Notes: generated by a model from the sequence alone, not told the origin. Shown: positions 8,051 through 17,086, counted from the stretch's first letter. The stretch: 47,380 bases of DNA from Nitrosomonas sp. (GCF_019752415.1 NZ_JAIEME010000001.1:1-47380); one strand, 5' to 3'. Numbers and translations are program-made.

Positions 8051-8791
8051 CTACGGCAAAGGCCAGACTTGCTGTCCGTTGAATTTTATTGGCATATCGC
8101 GATTAATCTGCGCAGCCGATGGCTTCACTTCAACAGCGACACCCGCACCGCCGCATGAGGAGGGCAGTGGATTTGCCACAAGATCGCGCGTGATAATAAA
8201 TGATGCGGGACCATCGTCAGTCGTACTCACACGATCATACGGCGTACCGAGGTTGTTATGGGTCCATAATTCAACAGTACCTTCTTTGAAGCCACTTACA
8301 TTGGTCACTTCGCAGATATCAATAATGGACACATAGATTTTTACGCTACTGGCGCAGGATGTGGGCGCAATGCTAGCTGCCGTCAATCTGAAGGGAAGCG
8401 CCACGTTCAAATTAGCCGGCATACCGTCTCCTCCACCCGCCCAGAATCCCACAACATTATTATTTGAGGTTTTTTCATCCATTGCAGCAAAGGAGCGATC
8501 CAGAATCAACTGCGCATTATTTCCATAGTTGGTTAAGAAGTCAGTCAGTGGACCGCTATGAGGTGCCCCTCCCACGAGAATTGTTGAATCCACACCGTCA
8601 GGAAAAACAACTGAGGTCCCGATAGTACGTGTGGTGTCAGTACAAGAATGGCCTATCATGACGTGATTGATGCTTCGTGTGCCTTCAACCGCCGTTGGAA
8701 CATTCAATCGGGTATGCGCCAGCACACTTTGCCCCAAACCCATCAGTATGATGCCCGCCAATGCGCGTGTAAGTAATTTCATTTTGTTCAT
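8051..8791 (-). CDS. DUF1775/YcnI-like secreted protein with mature N-terminal His
   Basis: The 246-residue product has a signal peptide (about 1-25) cut after SVLA, leaving a mature N-terminus HTRLNVPTAVEG. This start, together with HVMIGHSC, SVVFPDGVDS and a later VGFWAGGG, resembles the DUF1775 (YcnI) layout, in which an N-terminal His takes part in copper binding. Cysteines in GHSC, APTSCASS, DICEV and PSSCGG allow two disulfides. In an ammonia oxidiser, which depends on copper enzymes, a periplasmic copper-handling role is plausible but inferred, and the match to DUF1775 is partial. The gene stands 220 bp upstream of the previous one and has the clearest copy of the palindrome in its upstream region. 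Confidence 0.6.
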   Translation of the reverse strand: MNKMKLLTRALAGIILMGLGQSVLAHTRLNVPTAVEGTRSINHVMIGHSCTDTTRTIGTSVVFPDGVDSTILVGGAPHSGPLTDFLTNYGNNAQLILDRSFAAMDEKTSNNNVVGFWAGGGDGMPANLNVALPFRLTAASIAPTSCASSVKIYVSIIDICEVTNVSGFKEGTVELWTHNNLGTPYDRVSTTDDGPASFIITRDLVANPLPSSCGGAGVAVEVKPSAAQINRDMPIKFNGQQVWPLP

Positions 8792-8924
8792 AATTTTATT
8801 GATACTCTAAGAAATATTATAAAAATAGTTGTGTATAACACTTTAATAAAATTGATAAGTTTGACTACTTATCATTACTGGTAATACAGGCTGCGAGTAT
8901 CTTTCTTCTTGCAATAAAAAACAA

Positions 8925-8941
8925 TGCGACAAAATGTCGCA
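8925..8941. promoter_or_regulatory. Perfect palindrome TGCGACA-N3-TGTCGCA
   Basis: TGCGACAAAATGTCGCA has perfect 7-nt inverted arms around AAA. It lies about 135 bp upstream of the DUF1775-like start at 8791. It is the best of three copies and the likely consensus of an operator family. Confidence 0.6.
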
Positions 8942-9049
8942 TGCCTTTATCTACTTTTCACAAATCAAAGAACAAATTACTTAACAATATAATTGATATA
9001 TGTTTTATAGTTAAATTTTCACACTATGCAATTCTATATTTATTCATGC

Positions 9050-9066
9050 TGCGACAATTTGCCGCA
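9050..9066. promoter_or_regulatory. Palindrome TGCGACA-N3-TGCCGCA
   Basis: TGCGACAATTTGCCGCA keeps the left arm exactly and differs by one base in the right arm. It is about 200 bp upstream of the plus-strand gene at 9262 and about 110 bp from the site at 8925. Confidence 0.45.
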
Positions 9067-9261
9067 TTATCAACGCCGCTTTTCTTACTTACAATTCTAG
9101 AACTCCAGCCAAAATTAATAAAGATTTCTGGTTTTTTTAAAGATTAAATGAGCATGCTTTCTCCAACGGATTTCAACAACCGGAAGCACCTAATAAAAAG
9201 CGCTTCTTAAAATTTAAACGTAGCATTTTTAAGAAAATAAAAAAACCATTCAACGTAAACT

Positions 9262-10806
9262 ATGAATCAATCTCCTTCAAATATTCTTGGAAAAGCTTGG
9301 CTATACTGCACCGTGTTTCTGACCGGCGCCGCTGTCATGGTGATAGAGCTCCTGGGTACACGTTTGATAGCACCTTTTTATGGTGCTAGCCTGTACGTTT
9401 GGACTTCTCTGATTTCTGTCACACTGATTGCTTTGGCTTTAGGGTACTATTGGGGTGGCATCTGGGCAGACCGAACCAAATCAGGACTGTCACTCATCAT
9501 CGCCATAGCGGGATTGCTAACAATCATCATTCCCTGGCTAACGGGGCCAGTTTTACTCGCTACCGATCCTTTGGGACTTCGTTTAGGTAGCTTTTTGAGC
9601 ACATTAATATTGTTCTCACCCAGCCTGATCATGCTCGGCATGGTCGGACCTTTTGCGGTTAAGTTATCAACGGCCACCTTAGCAAAGGTGGGCGCCAGCA
9701 AGGGTTCCATCTATGCGGTCAGTACGGTAGGCAGTGTAATAGGAACCTTATTCCTCGGCTTTTATTTATTTCCATTGATCGGTTCGCGTGAAATTTTTAT
9801 TGGCTTGGGGGCTGCACTGTTTCTACTGGCCATCGTCGTTGCTTATATTGAACATCGGTATTTAAAATCAACGAAGACCATAGTACCTACCGTCTTATTA
9901 GTTATTATTGGCATTGGGTTATATCCGCAAATCGCTAATTCGAATCAAGCGGAATCTAATGAATTTTTTCAAACCCGTTTTGAACGCGAAAGCCTATACG
10001 GCTGGGTTCGAGTAATCGATAAGCCTGAGGAAAACATACGCTTACTGACTGTAGATGCCTCAACGATCGGTGCAGCCAGTATCAGTCACGGCGAGAACCT
10101 TCTAGCCTATCAAAAAATTGTGACACTACTACCCGCTTTAGCTCCCAAGATGAAACACGCTCTTTTGATTGGCCAAGGAGCGGGGCATATGGCGATGACC
10201 TTGAAAGAGTATGGCATAGTAACCGACACACTAGAAATAGACCCGGCTGTCGCCGAAGCTGCCATTAAATTCTTTGGTTTTGTACCGACAGGTAAAACGA
10301 TTATTGGCGATGCACGCTATAAAATTCGTCAGCTTAAAGGCCCCTATGACTTAATCATCCTGGATGTTTTTACGGGAGGCTCAGAACCAACACATTTACT
10401 GACTGTTGAAGCATTAGCTCAATTACAGGGCTTATTGACTGACCAAGGGATTCTTGCGCTTAATTTTGTTTCATTTCTGGATAATGGTCAAAATGCAGCA
10501 CTGGCTTCCGTGGCAAAAACACTGGCCCAAGTCTTTCCGCATCAACAAGTATTTATTGCTGATCCGGACTCTGACTTCAATGATTTTATTTTTCTTGCCA
10601 CCAATCACGCAGTGAATCTAAACGATGAATCATTCCCTGATAGCCATCGCACTTGGTTAAAACAACGGCTGGTGAATATTGATCAATCGCAGGGCATGGC
10701 GCTGACCGACAATCTCAGTTCGCTTGAGCGCTTGCAGATCCGTAAATCCGAGCACTATCGGCGAATGATCATTGATTTAGTGGGAACCAGTCATTTTATC
10801 CGCTAA
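9262..10806 (+). CDS. Membrane-anchored spermidine-synthase-like protein
   Basis: The 514-residue protein has about seven transmembrane segments in residues 10-225 (MFS-like half), followed by a Rossmann-fold domain of the spermidine synthase/methyltransferase type (about 240-500). The nucleotide-binding loop reads LLIGQGAGHM with the acidic LEIDPAV strand, then ILDVFTGG. Compared with true SpeE, GGGDG has become GQGAG and the D-S-x-D active-site strand has become D-V-F-T-G, so two substrate/catalytic acids are missing. Aminopropyl transfer is therefore doubtful, and the activity of this fused family is not established. The ATG has no clear Shine-Dalgarno sequence. It is convergent with recN, 25 bp away. 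Confidence 0.8.
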   Translation: MNQSPSNILGKAWLYCTVFLTGAAVMVIELLGTRLIAPFYGASLYVWTSLISVTLIALALGYYWGGIWADRTKSGLSLIIAIAGLLTIIIPWLTGPVLLATDPLGLRLGSFLSTLILFSPSLIMLGMVGPFAVKLSTATLAKVGASKGSIYAVSTVGSVIGTLFLGFYLFPLIGSREIFIGLGAALFLLAIVVAYIEHRYLKSTKTIVPTVLLVIIGIGLYPQIANSNQAESNEFFQTRFERESLYGWVRVIDKPEENIRLLTVDASTIGAASISHGENLLAYQKIVTLLPALAPKMKHALLIGQGAGHMAMTLKEYGIVTDTLEIDPAVAEAAIKFFGFVPTGKTIIGDARYKIRQLKGPYDLIILDVFTGGSEPTHLLTVEALAQLQGLLTDQGILALNFVSFLDNGQNAALASVAKTLAQVFPHQQVFIADPDSDFNDFIFLATNHAVNLNDESFPDSHRTWLKQRLVNIDQSQGMALTDNLSSLERLQIRKSEHYRRMIIDLVGTSHFIR

Positions 10807-10831
10807 CGGAAAAAATACGTTCGTAGTAGCC

Positions 10832-12508
10832 CTAATCCACTGGTCCACTGTGCAACATCTCCGCCGCATGCTGACGTGTTGTCTCGGTAATGTTGACACC
10901 GCCCAGCATCCGTGCAATTTCTTCCACACGTTCCTGTTGGTCTAAGATATTTATCTTACTAATTATCTGCTGATTCTCTATTTCACCCGCAGATTTAACG
11001 ACTTGCCATTGCTGGTCTCCCGTTGCGGCCACTTGCGGCAAATGTGTAATGCATAATACCTGGCGTTCTTTTCCCAGTTTCTTTAATAAATTACCGACAG
11101 TTTCAGCAACTTGTCCGCCAATCCCAACATCAACTTCATCAAAAATGAGCGTTGGCACCACGCCAACTTTGCTGGTTATGACTTGTATTGCCAGACTGAT
11201 ACGTGACAATTCGCCGCCCGAGGCTACTTTTGCCAGAGACCGTAACGGTAATCCTTTATGTGCTGCAACCTGAAATTCAATCTGCTCCAAACCATTCGCA
11301 TTACCCTGCTCCAGTGACGTCAATGCCACAGAGAATTCCCCTCCAATCATTGCAACCATCTGCATCGCAGCACTCACCTGCTGGGATAATGCTTTACTGG
11401 CTTTTTGACGTGCGGCGCTTAATTCTTTAGCTTGTTTGTGATACCCAGCCTGCGCATCGGCTTCAAGTGCTTGTAAATGACTGATATCTGAATCTGAACC
11501 CAACGTTTCCAGTTGATGCGTAATCGTCTCAAGCAATTGCGGCAGCTCTTCCGGTGTAACACGAAATTTTCTCGCTATTGTATGAACCGCTAACAGCCGT
11601 TGTTCAATATCTTGTAAAACCTGAGGATCCAAATCCAGGTGCTGGTGGTAGTGTTTCAGTTCGTAAACACTTTCTTGTAATTGAATTTGCGCCGAATCCA
11701 AAAAATCGGTGATTGTTTTAAGCTGACTATCATACTCAAGCAAATTTTGCAGTTGCCCATTCACGGTATTAATCTGTGCCAGTACCGCATTTTCACGCTC
11801 GGATAATACATCTATTCCCATTTCCGCCGCTGCCTGTAAAGCAGCCACATGAGATAACCGGCTTTGGTCTGCCTGCAATGCCTGCCATTCTTCAAGCGTA
11901 AAATTTAGCGCTGATAATTCGTGCCGCTGCCAATCAAGTTGTTCGCGCTTGTCGCGTGATTCCACCGCTCGTTGTTCCATCGCAATTCTTTGCTGATAGC
12001 ACTCTTGCCAGTTTTGGTAAGCCGTTTTGACCGCGCGCGCCAAATCACCGCACGCGGCAAAGGCATCAAGCAGTTCGCGTTGCGCATCTTTCTGCAACAG
12101 AGACTGGTGTGCATGTTGGCTGTGGATGGCTACCAGATGTTCGCCTGCACTGCGCAGTTGCTGCAATGTCACCGTGTGCCCATTGATATAGCTGCGCGAG
12201 CGGCCGTTGGTTTCAATAATACGGCGCATCAGACAACTATCCTGATCACCTTGCAAGTCATTTTCATCTAGCCAATGCAGTAGCCCCGGCAAACGGCTGA
12301 TATCGAATGTCACATTGATTTCAGCACGCTCACAACCCAGGCGTATCTGACTGGTATCGCCGCGCTCCCCCAAAGCAAGCATCAGTGCGTCGATCAGAAT
12401 GGATTTTCCCGCTCCCGTTTCTCCGGTCAACACCGTGAAGCCGGGCATAAAATCCAGTTCAATCCGGTCAACAATGACAAAATCTTTGATGGCCAGGTGT
12501 TTTAGCAT
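10832..12508 (-). CDS. recN: DNA repair ATPase RecN
   Basis: The 558-residue SMC-like protein acts in recombinational repair of double-strand breaks. The Walker A motif GETGAGKS is near residue 30, a long coiled coil fills about 150-380, and the ABC signature ASGGELSR with the following DEVDVGIGG Walker B region is C-terminal, the normal order and size for RecN. I place the start at the ATG at 12508 (MLKHLAIKDF), which matches the family N-terminus; a GTG at 12544 in the same frame would add 12 residues of no known homology. The gene follows nadK by 22 bp and is probably co-transcribed, as in many proteobacteria. Confidence 0.95.
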   Translation of the reverse strand: MLKHLAIKDFVIVDRIELDFMPGFTVLTGETGAGKSILIDALMLALGERGDTSQIRLGCERAEINVTFDISRLPGLLHWLDENDLQGDQDSCLMRRIIETNGRSRSYINGHTVTLQQLRSAGEHLVAIHSQHAHQSLLQKDAQRELLDAFAACGDLARAVKTAYQNWQECYQQRIAMEQRAVESRDKREQLDWQRHELSALNFTLEEWQALQADQSRLSHVAALQAAAEMGIDVLSERENAVLAQINTVNGQLQNLLEYDSQLKTITDFLDSAQIQLQESVYELKHYHQHLDLDPQVLQDIEQRLLAVHTIARKFRVTPEELPQLLETITHQLETLGSDSDISHLQALEADAQAGYHKQAKELSAARQKASKALSQQVSAAMQMVAMIGGEFSVALTSLEQGNANGLEQIEFQVAAHKGLPLRSLAKVASGGELSRISLAIQVITSKVGVVPTLIFDEVDVGIGGQVAETVGNLLKKLGKERQVLCITHLPQVAATGDQQWQVVKSAGEIENQQIISKINILDQQERVEEIARMLGGVNITETTRQHAAEMLHSGPVD

Positions 12509-12530
12509 AATTGCACATTCTGTGGAGTCA

Positions 12531-13403
12531 TCAGGGAAATTCACTCCAACCCAGTTTTTCTCTTAGCATCCGATAATAACTGTGATTCACCGAATGTAAC
12601 AGCCGCACTGTTTTGGGAAAACGCCGCACGACAACACTGTCTGTCTGCTCCAGATCATAACAAGAATGACTGTCACAATTAATGCGCACATTGACCGCAC
12701 TTTGCATCTGGATTTCAACACTGGCATCCGGCCCGATGACAATCGGACGGTTGCTGAGCGTATGTGGACAAACCGGAACCAACGCAATCAGATCCAGACC
12801 GGGGTGTAGGATGGGGCCACCAGATGATAGCGCATAGGCTGTTGAACCGGTCGGCGTGGTTACGATCAATCCATCAGAACGCAGTGTATTCACATATTCG
12901 TTATTGACCTTCACCTCAAACTCAATCATGCCACTGCTCATGCCGCGATACAGCACTACGTCATTAAGTGCCAAGCTACCGAAAACACTGGCGCCGTCAC
13001 GAATAATTTCAGCATATAGCAACATGCGACGTTCCGTGGTGTAATTTCCTGCCAGTATTTCATCAAGTGTTTCAAACATGGTGTCCACGGATAAATCGGT
13101 GAGGAAACCAAGCCGCCCTTGATTAATACCGATTAACGGCACATCATATGAAACCAGCATGCGGGCGATATTTAACATCGTACCGTCACCACCCACAACA
13201 ACGGCGAGATCGGCCTTCTCACCAATCTCTTCCAGGGACAGCACTGGATATTTGTCACTACAAATATGTGATGCTGTGAGATGATCAAGCAGGATCTTAT
13301 GATTCTTCCTCGTTAGATACTCGGCAAGATTGAGAAGCGGTAGCGCGATTTCCGGATTTTTATGTTTACCGATCAACGCAATAGTTGTAAATGGCGAATT
13401 CAT
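12531..13403 (-). CDS. nadK: NAD kinase
   Basis: This 290-residue cytoplasmic enzyme phosphorylates NAD to NADP with ATP. It shows the GGDGTML motif (about residues 71-77), the LNDVV strand, and the TPTGSTAYALSSGGPI segment of the NAD-binding domain. Length is typical. The N-terminus IALIGKHKNPEI fits the family, and the ATG at 13403 is the natural start. It is first in a nadK-recN transcription unit, divergent from hrcA across a 298-bp gap. The nadK/hrcA divergent layout is common in betaproteobacteria. Confidence 0.95.
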   Translation of the reverse strand: MNSPFTTIALIGKHKNPEIALPLLNLAEYLTRKNHKILLDHLTASHICSDKYPVLSLEEIGEKADLAVVVGGDGTMLNIARMLVSYDVPLIGINQGRLGFLTDLSVDTMFETLDEILAGNYTTERRMLLYAEIIRDGASVFGSLALNDVVLYRGMSSGMIEFEVKVNNEYVNTLRSDGLIVTTPTGSTAYALSSGGPILHPGLDLIALVPVCPHTLSNRPIVIGPDASVEIQMQSAVNVRINCDSHSCYDLEQTDSVVVRRFPKTVRLLHSVNHSYYRMLREKLGWSEFP

Positions 13404-13701
13404 TACTTGGGTTATCGTTGGCTGTTATTGATTGTATTGGGATTAGAATTAAATATAAACGTTAAATTACCGTTAAAAAATAGGTTAGTTAACAAGCCAG
13501 CCAGGCAAAGTTGTATAAATAGCCTTTTACACACACTTAACCTGAAATATTAAATTTCCTAGAAAAACACCTTAATTCACACTAAAACTCAAATTCATAA
13601 CTGATATGCCGGTATCCAGAAAGTTTAGCATAGTTGCGGTGAGACAAAATTACTGCTTACAACCAAACTATGAGACCTGTTGATTCGTGTAGAATTACAC
13701 T
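13404..13701. other. nadK-hrcA divergent promoter region
   Basis: No gene is visible in these 298 AT-rich bases. A TAGAAT hexamer (13691-13696) lies only 5 nt before the hrcA ATG and could be a -10 box giving a leaderless or near-leaderless mRNA. I do not see a CIRCE inverted repeat (TTAGCACTC-N9-GAGTGCTAA). Confidence 0.4.
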
Positions 13702-14721
13702 ATGTTAAATGAACGCGCTCAAATATTATTAAAAACACTGGTAGAACGATATATCCACGAAGGTCAACCCGTTGGTTCCCGAGCTCTTTCAAAGTCCTCT
13801 GGATTAGATTTAAGTCCTGCAACCATCCGTAATGTCATGGCTGATCTTGAAGAAATGGGATTGGTAACTAGTCCGCATACTTCAGCCGGAAGGATTCCGA
13901 CACCGCAAGGTTACCGTCTTTTCGTCGACACATTGTTGGTGGTAAAAGCCCTGGATAGAATAGAACTGAGTCATCTGGAAAATCAATTACACCCTGATAA
14001 TCCATCGCGCTTGATCAATGTCGCTTCGCAATTACTATCCGAGTTGACTCGCTTTGCCGGAGTTGTCGTAACGCCCAAACGCAAAGGCGCTGTATTTCGC
14101 TATATTGAGTTTATGGCTTTATCAGAAAAGCGCATTTTGCTGATCATCGTAACCCCTGAAGGAGATGTGCAAAATCGCATTATCTTTACCAATATACCCT
14201 ACAGCCAGTCCGATCTGATTGAAGCCGGGAATTTTATCAATCAGCACTATGCAGGTTGTACTTTGGATGAGATTCGCGGGCGTCTGGATAACGAACTTAA
14301 ACAATTGCGCAGTGAAATGATCAGCCTGATGAATGCAGCCATTCAAGCCGGTGGTGATGCCGTCAATGAAAGCAGTGAAACCGTGGTCCTAGCTGGTGAG
14401 CGTAATCTGCTTCAGGTTGAAGATTTGTCGGCTAATCTGATCAGCCTTAAAAAATTATTTGAATTGTTCGAACGCAAAACAAAGTTGTTGCAGCTACTCG
14501 AATTAAGCCGACAAGCGCATGGCGTCAAGATTTTTATTGGCGGAGAATCCGATGTGGCGTCGCTGGAAGAATTCAGTGTCGTAACAGCGCCTTATGAAAT
14601 TGAAGGGGAAATCGTCGGTACAGTCGGTGTTATCGGCCCTCGACGTATGGCTTATGAACGTATCATTCCGATTGTCGCAATTACCGCTAAACTCCTTTCC
14701 AGCGGCTTATCACAGCATTAA
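13702..14721 (+). CDS. hrcA: Heat-inducible transcription repressor HrcA
   Basis: The 339-residue protein represses class-I heat-shock operons by binding CIRCE and needs GroEL for folding. The N-terminal winged helix (about 1-80) includes [17 protein letters not shown], the [13 protein letters not shown] recognition region and HTSAGRIPT. The GAF-like middle domain and the C-terminal [20 protein letters not shown] motif are all present. Length is normal. No Shine-Dalgarno sequence precedes the ATG. hemH follows 102 bp downstream on the same strand. Confidence 0.96.
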   Translation: MLNERAQILLKTLVERYIHEGQPVGSRALSKSSGLDLSPATIRNVMADLEEMGLVTSPHTSAGRIPTPQGYRLFVDTLLVVKALDRIELSHLENQLHPDNPSRLINVASQLLSELTRFAGVVVTPKRKGAVFRYIEFMALSEKRILLIIVTPEGDVQNRIIFTNIPYSQSDLIEAGNFINQHYAGCTLDEIRGRLDNELKQLRSEMISLMNAAIQAGGDAVNESSETVVLAGERNLLQVEDLSANLISLKKLFELFERKTKLLQLLELSRQAHGVKIFIGGESDVASLEEFSVVTAPYEIEGEIVGTVGVIGPRRMAYERIIPIVAITAKLLSSGLSQH

Positions 14722-14823
14722 TCTACGCTGTTTTAGCGATACACTCATCGCCGGATTATTGAAACATCGTTGCTCTAGAGAAACTTATTATTTTAAACAG
14801 ATTAGACTAATACACTTATAACT

Positions 14824-15909
14824 ATGCCCTCCAAATCCATCTATCAGCACGGATCGCCAAATCGAACCGGTGTGTTACTCATCAATCTGGGCACACCCGA
14901 AGCACCGACCGCTCAGGCACTGCGTCCTTATCTACAAGAATTCCTCAGTAATCCTCGAGTGATTGAAATACCCAGACTGATCTGGTGGCCCATACTGCAT
15001 GGTTTTATATTACCTTTCAGACCGAAAGCATCGGCTGAGAAATATGCAAAAATCTGGATGCCGGAAGGATCCCCGCTCAAGGTTCATACTGAACGGCAAA
15101 CAAAATTATTGCGAGAAGCATTACAAGCACGGCTGCAAAACCCGCCCATAGTTGAATACGCCATGAATATCGGCAAACCTTCTGTAGCAACAGTTATGGC
15201 AAAAATGCAAGAACAGGGTTGTGAGCGCATTCTTATCATTCCACTCTTTCCTCAATATGCTGCCAGCAGTACTGCCGCTGCGATGGATAATGTTTTTTCG
15301 GTATTAAGCCGGATGCGCAACTTGCCTTCGATTCGTACCGTTAAGCAATATCATGATCATCCAGGCTATATTGCTGCTTTGGCGCAGAATGTAAAGGATT
15401 ACTGGGATGCGAATGGCCATCCTGATAAACTGATTATTAGCTTTCACGGCACACCGCGCGCAAGCCTGGATAAGGGTGACCCCTACCACTGTACATGCCA
15501 AAAGACGGGGCGATTACTGGCTGAAGCATTGGCCTTAACGTCAAGCCAATATTCCGTTTGCTTTCAATCACGCTTTGGCAAAGCCAAATGGCTGACACCG
15601 TATACCGCGGTAACACTGGAGCAACTGGGCAAGGAACAAGCACGACGTGTCGATGTGATATGCCCTGGTTTTGTATCCGATTGCTTGGAAACCCTGGAAG
15701 AAATTGCCATAGAAGCGAAAAACACTTTTGTACAAGCGGGTGGCAAAGAATTCCATTACATTCCATGCCTCAATGAACGTAGCGCCTGGATCCAGGCGCT
15801 AGCTGATATTACCTGCACGCATCTACAGGGATGGCTGGATATGGCGGTTACCGAGGAGGCAGCGCAATTATCCAGAAAACTGGCATTAGAAATGGGTGCG
15901 AAAGACTAG
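14824..15909 (+). CDS. hemH: Ferrochelatase
   Basis: The 361-residue enzyme inserts Fe2+ into protoporphyrin IX in the last step of haem synthesis. It shows the N-terminal [14 protein letters not shown], the EGSPL loop, the ISFHGTPR segment with the metal-site His, and a late [13 protein letters not shown] segment with the conserved Glu. Size is normal for proteobacteria. It follows hrcA by 102 bp and ends 48 bp before the convergent smbP gene, with a hairpin between. High haem demand fits an ammonia oxidiser rich in cytochromes (inference). Confidence 0.96.
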   Translation: MPSKSIYQHGSPNRTGVLLINLGTPEAPTAQALRPYLQEFLSNPRVIEIPRLIWWPILHGFILPFRPKASAEKYAKIWMPEGSPLKVHTERQTKLLREALQARLQNPPIVEYAMNIGKPSVATVMAKMQEQGCERILIIPLFPQYAASSTAAAMDNVFSVLSRMRNLPSIRTVKQYHDHPGYIAALAQNVKDYWDANGHPDKLIISFHGTPRASLDKGDPYHCTCQKTGRLLAEALALTSSQYSVCFQSRFGKAKWLTPYTAVTLEQLGKEQARRVDVICPGFVSDCLETLEEIAIEAKNTFVQAGGKEFHYIPCLNERSAWIQALADITCTHLQGWLDMAVTEEAAQLSRKLALEMGAKD

Positions 15910-15917
15910 AGATTTTG

Positions 15918-15938
15918 TCCCTCGGCAAAGCCGAGGGA
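15918..15938. terminator. Hairpin between convergent hemH and smbP
   Basis: TCCCTCGGC and GCCGAGGGA form a perfect 9-bp stem with an AAA loop. T-runs on either side are short (ATTATT on the hemH side), so it is a moderate, probably bidirectional terminator. Confidence 0.7.
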
Positions 15939-15956
15939 ATTATTGATCCTAAATAA

Positions 15957-16301
15957 TCAATGACCGGATTGGCGCATATGCTTCATGGCTTCTTCTGCGT
16001 GCTTGGCAGATTCAGGTCCATGTCCCATATCAGCATGTTTAATCGCTTCTTCTAAATGCTTGATTGCTTCATCCATATGCTTATGCGATGCCGCATGATC
16101 ATCTCTTGACGCCTTAGCATGCGACAAGCTGTCTTTGGCATGCTGGAGCGCGTCTTTGGCATGCCCCATTTCTCCATGTGCTTGGGCTTTGCCTGCATGC
16201 TCCATCGCTTCTGAGGTATGCCCTGCATCAGATGCCAAAACCTGAGTGCTCATAAAAAACACCAATGTTCCTGCTGCAATAGTTGTTGATATAGCTCGCA
16301 T
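15957..16301 (-). CDS. smbP: Small metal-binding periplasmic protein SmbP
   Basis: The 114-residue product has a signal peptide (about 1-23, cut after VLA) and a mature part almost wholly made of helical repeats with a His about every seven residues (HAKDALQHAKDSLSHAKAS, EAIKHLEEAIKHADMGHG). This is the layout of SmbP from Nitrosomonas europaea, a monomeric four-helix bundle that binds several Cu2+ and other divalent ions. A strong ribosome site (AAAGGAG) precedes the ATG. It is divergent from a His-rich/PepSY/two-component locus, suggesting a shared metal response, and the gap holds an FNR-like box. Function is inferred from the family; identity is strong. Confidence 0.93.
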   Translation of the reverse strand: MRAISTTIAAGTLVFFMSTQVLASDAGHTSEAMEHAGKAQAHGEMGHAKDALQHAKDSLSHAKASRDDHAASHKHMDEAIKHLEEAIKHADMGHGPESAKHAEEAMKHMRQSGH

Positions 16302-16682
16302 GACAATTACTCCTTTCTTTAACAGAACGTTAATAACATGAATATTTCTGGGAAAGCCCCAGCAGCCGGACTGTAACTTCGAGGAAAAACCTGCAACCCA
16401 CGTCTTCGAAGCTAATCAGCTCAGCATATTCTCAGTATATACCCAAACCTTATTTTTTCGTACGAATGTACAAAATGATTGACGTGCATCAATTGTTGTT
16501 GCGATCAACATTAATCCTCCTGCATTTCAAAATGTAAAAAAACTACACTCTTAAATTCTTTATTCGCGCAATTTTTCAATTCCGCTACATCCTTCCTTTA
16601 TTCAGTTTCCATTCATAACTTCCTGTGTAAATTAACACCAATCGAAATAAATCTGAGTTAATTAACTGAAAGGAGACACAAA
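16302..16682. other. Divergent regulatory region smbP / His-rich protein
   Basis: These 381 bp contain no gene. They hold an FNR/CRP-type half-palindrome at 16479-16492, a nearby GTTG...CAAC inverted repeat (about 16496-16511), and a TTCGTACGAA palindrome near 16457. Promoters for both directions must lie here, but I cannot assign them securely. Confidence 0.45.
16479..16492. promoter_or_regulatory. FNR/NnrR-like box TTGAC-N4-ATCAA
   Basis: TTGACGTGCATCAA differs by one base from the FNR-family consensus TTGAT-N4-ATCAA. It lies about midway between smbP and the His-rich gene. Such sites respond to oxygen or nitric oxide in related bacteria, depending on the regulator; which one acts here is unknown. 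Confidence 0.45.
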
Positions 16683-17006
16683 ATGAAAACCAAAAAAACA
16701 ATGTTGCCCAGTCTTCTAATCATGGCGTTATTAGCATTTACTTTAGCAGCGCCCACTTTAGCGCAAGCAGGCAGAGGTCATCATGGTCACGGTCATGGCC
16801 ACCATCGTCACGGCCATCACCATCAAAAACACCACAACCATTTTAATGGATACAATTATATTTATAGTCAACCCCGTGGCTATAATCGGCCATACTACCC
16901 ACAGCCACGGTATAACTATTACTATCCAGCACCGGTTTATGGCGCTCCTCCTCATGGAATGATGGGCATTGATACCGGAAATGCGAGCTTTATGTTACGC
17001 TTCTGA
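16683..17006 (+). CDS. His-rich secreted protein (putative metal-binding)
   Basis: This 107-residue protein has a signal peptide (about 1-30, cut after LAQA) followed by a His/Gly block (HHGHGHGHHRHGHHHQKHH, about 33-51) and a Tyr/Pro-rich middle (about 57-90). The end is MMGIDTGNASFMLRF. The His block can bind Ni, Cu or Zn; the Tyr/Pro part looks flexible and perhaps surface-associated. A GAAAGGAG ribosome site lies 7 nt before the ATG. It precedes the PepSY gene by 80 bp and is probably the first gene of that unit. No family name is offered; the metal role is inferred from composition. Confidence 0.75.
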   Translation: MKTKKTMLPSLLIMALLAFTLAAPTLAQAGRGHHGHGHGHHRHGHHHQKHHNHFNGYNYIYSQPRGYNRPYYPQPRYNYYYPAPVYGAPPHGMMGIDTGNASFMLRF

Positions 17007-17086
17007 AACGAAAAACTGGTAACAGGTACCTCAAACGTACTTGTTGCCGCTTTGCTTGTCCCTTCAGTGCGCAGGACTATTAAGTT

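Larger units (their letters stand above)
8792..9261. other. 470-bp AT-rich divergent intergenic region
   Basis: No gene is supported here. The region separates the minus-strand DUF1775-like gene from the plus-strand spermidine-synthase-like gene, and contains two of the three TGYGACA-type palindromes (8925-8941 and 9050-9066). It is very AT-rich, so promoters for both directions are expected, but no single -35/-10 pair stands out. Confidence 0.5.

Noticed and set aside
15437-15766. Overlapping minus-strand frames inside hemH
   Set aside because: Antisense to a complete, conserved ferrochelatase gene.
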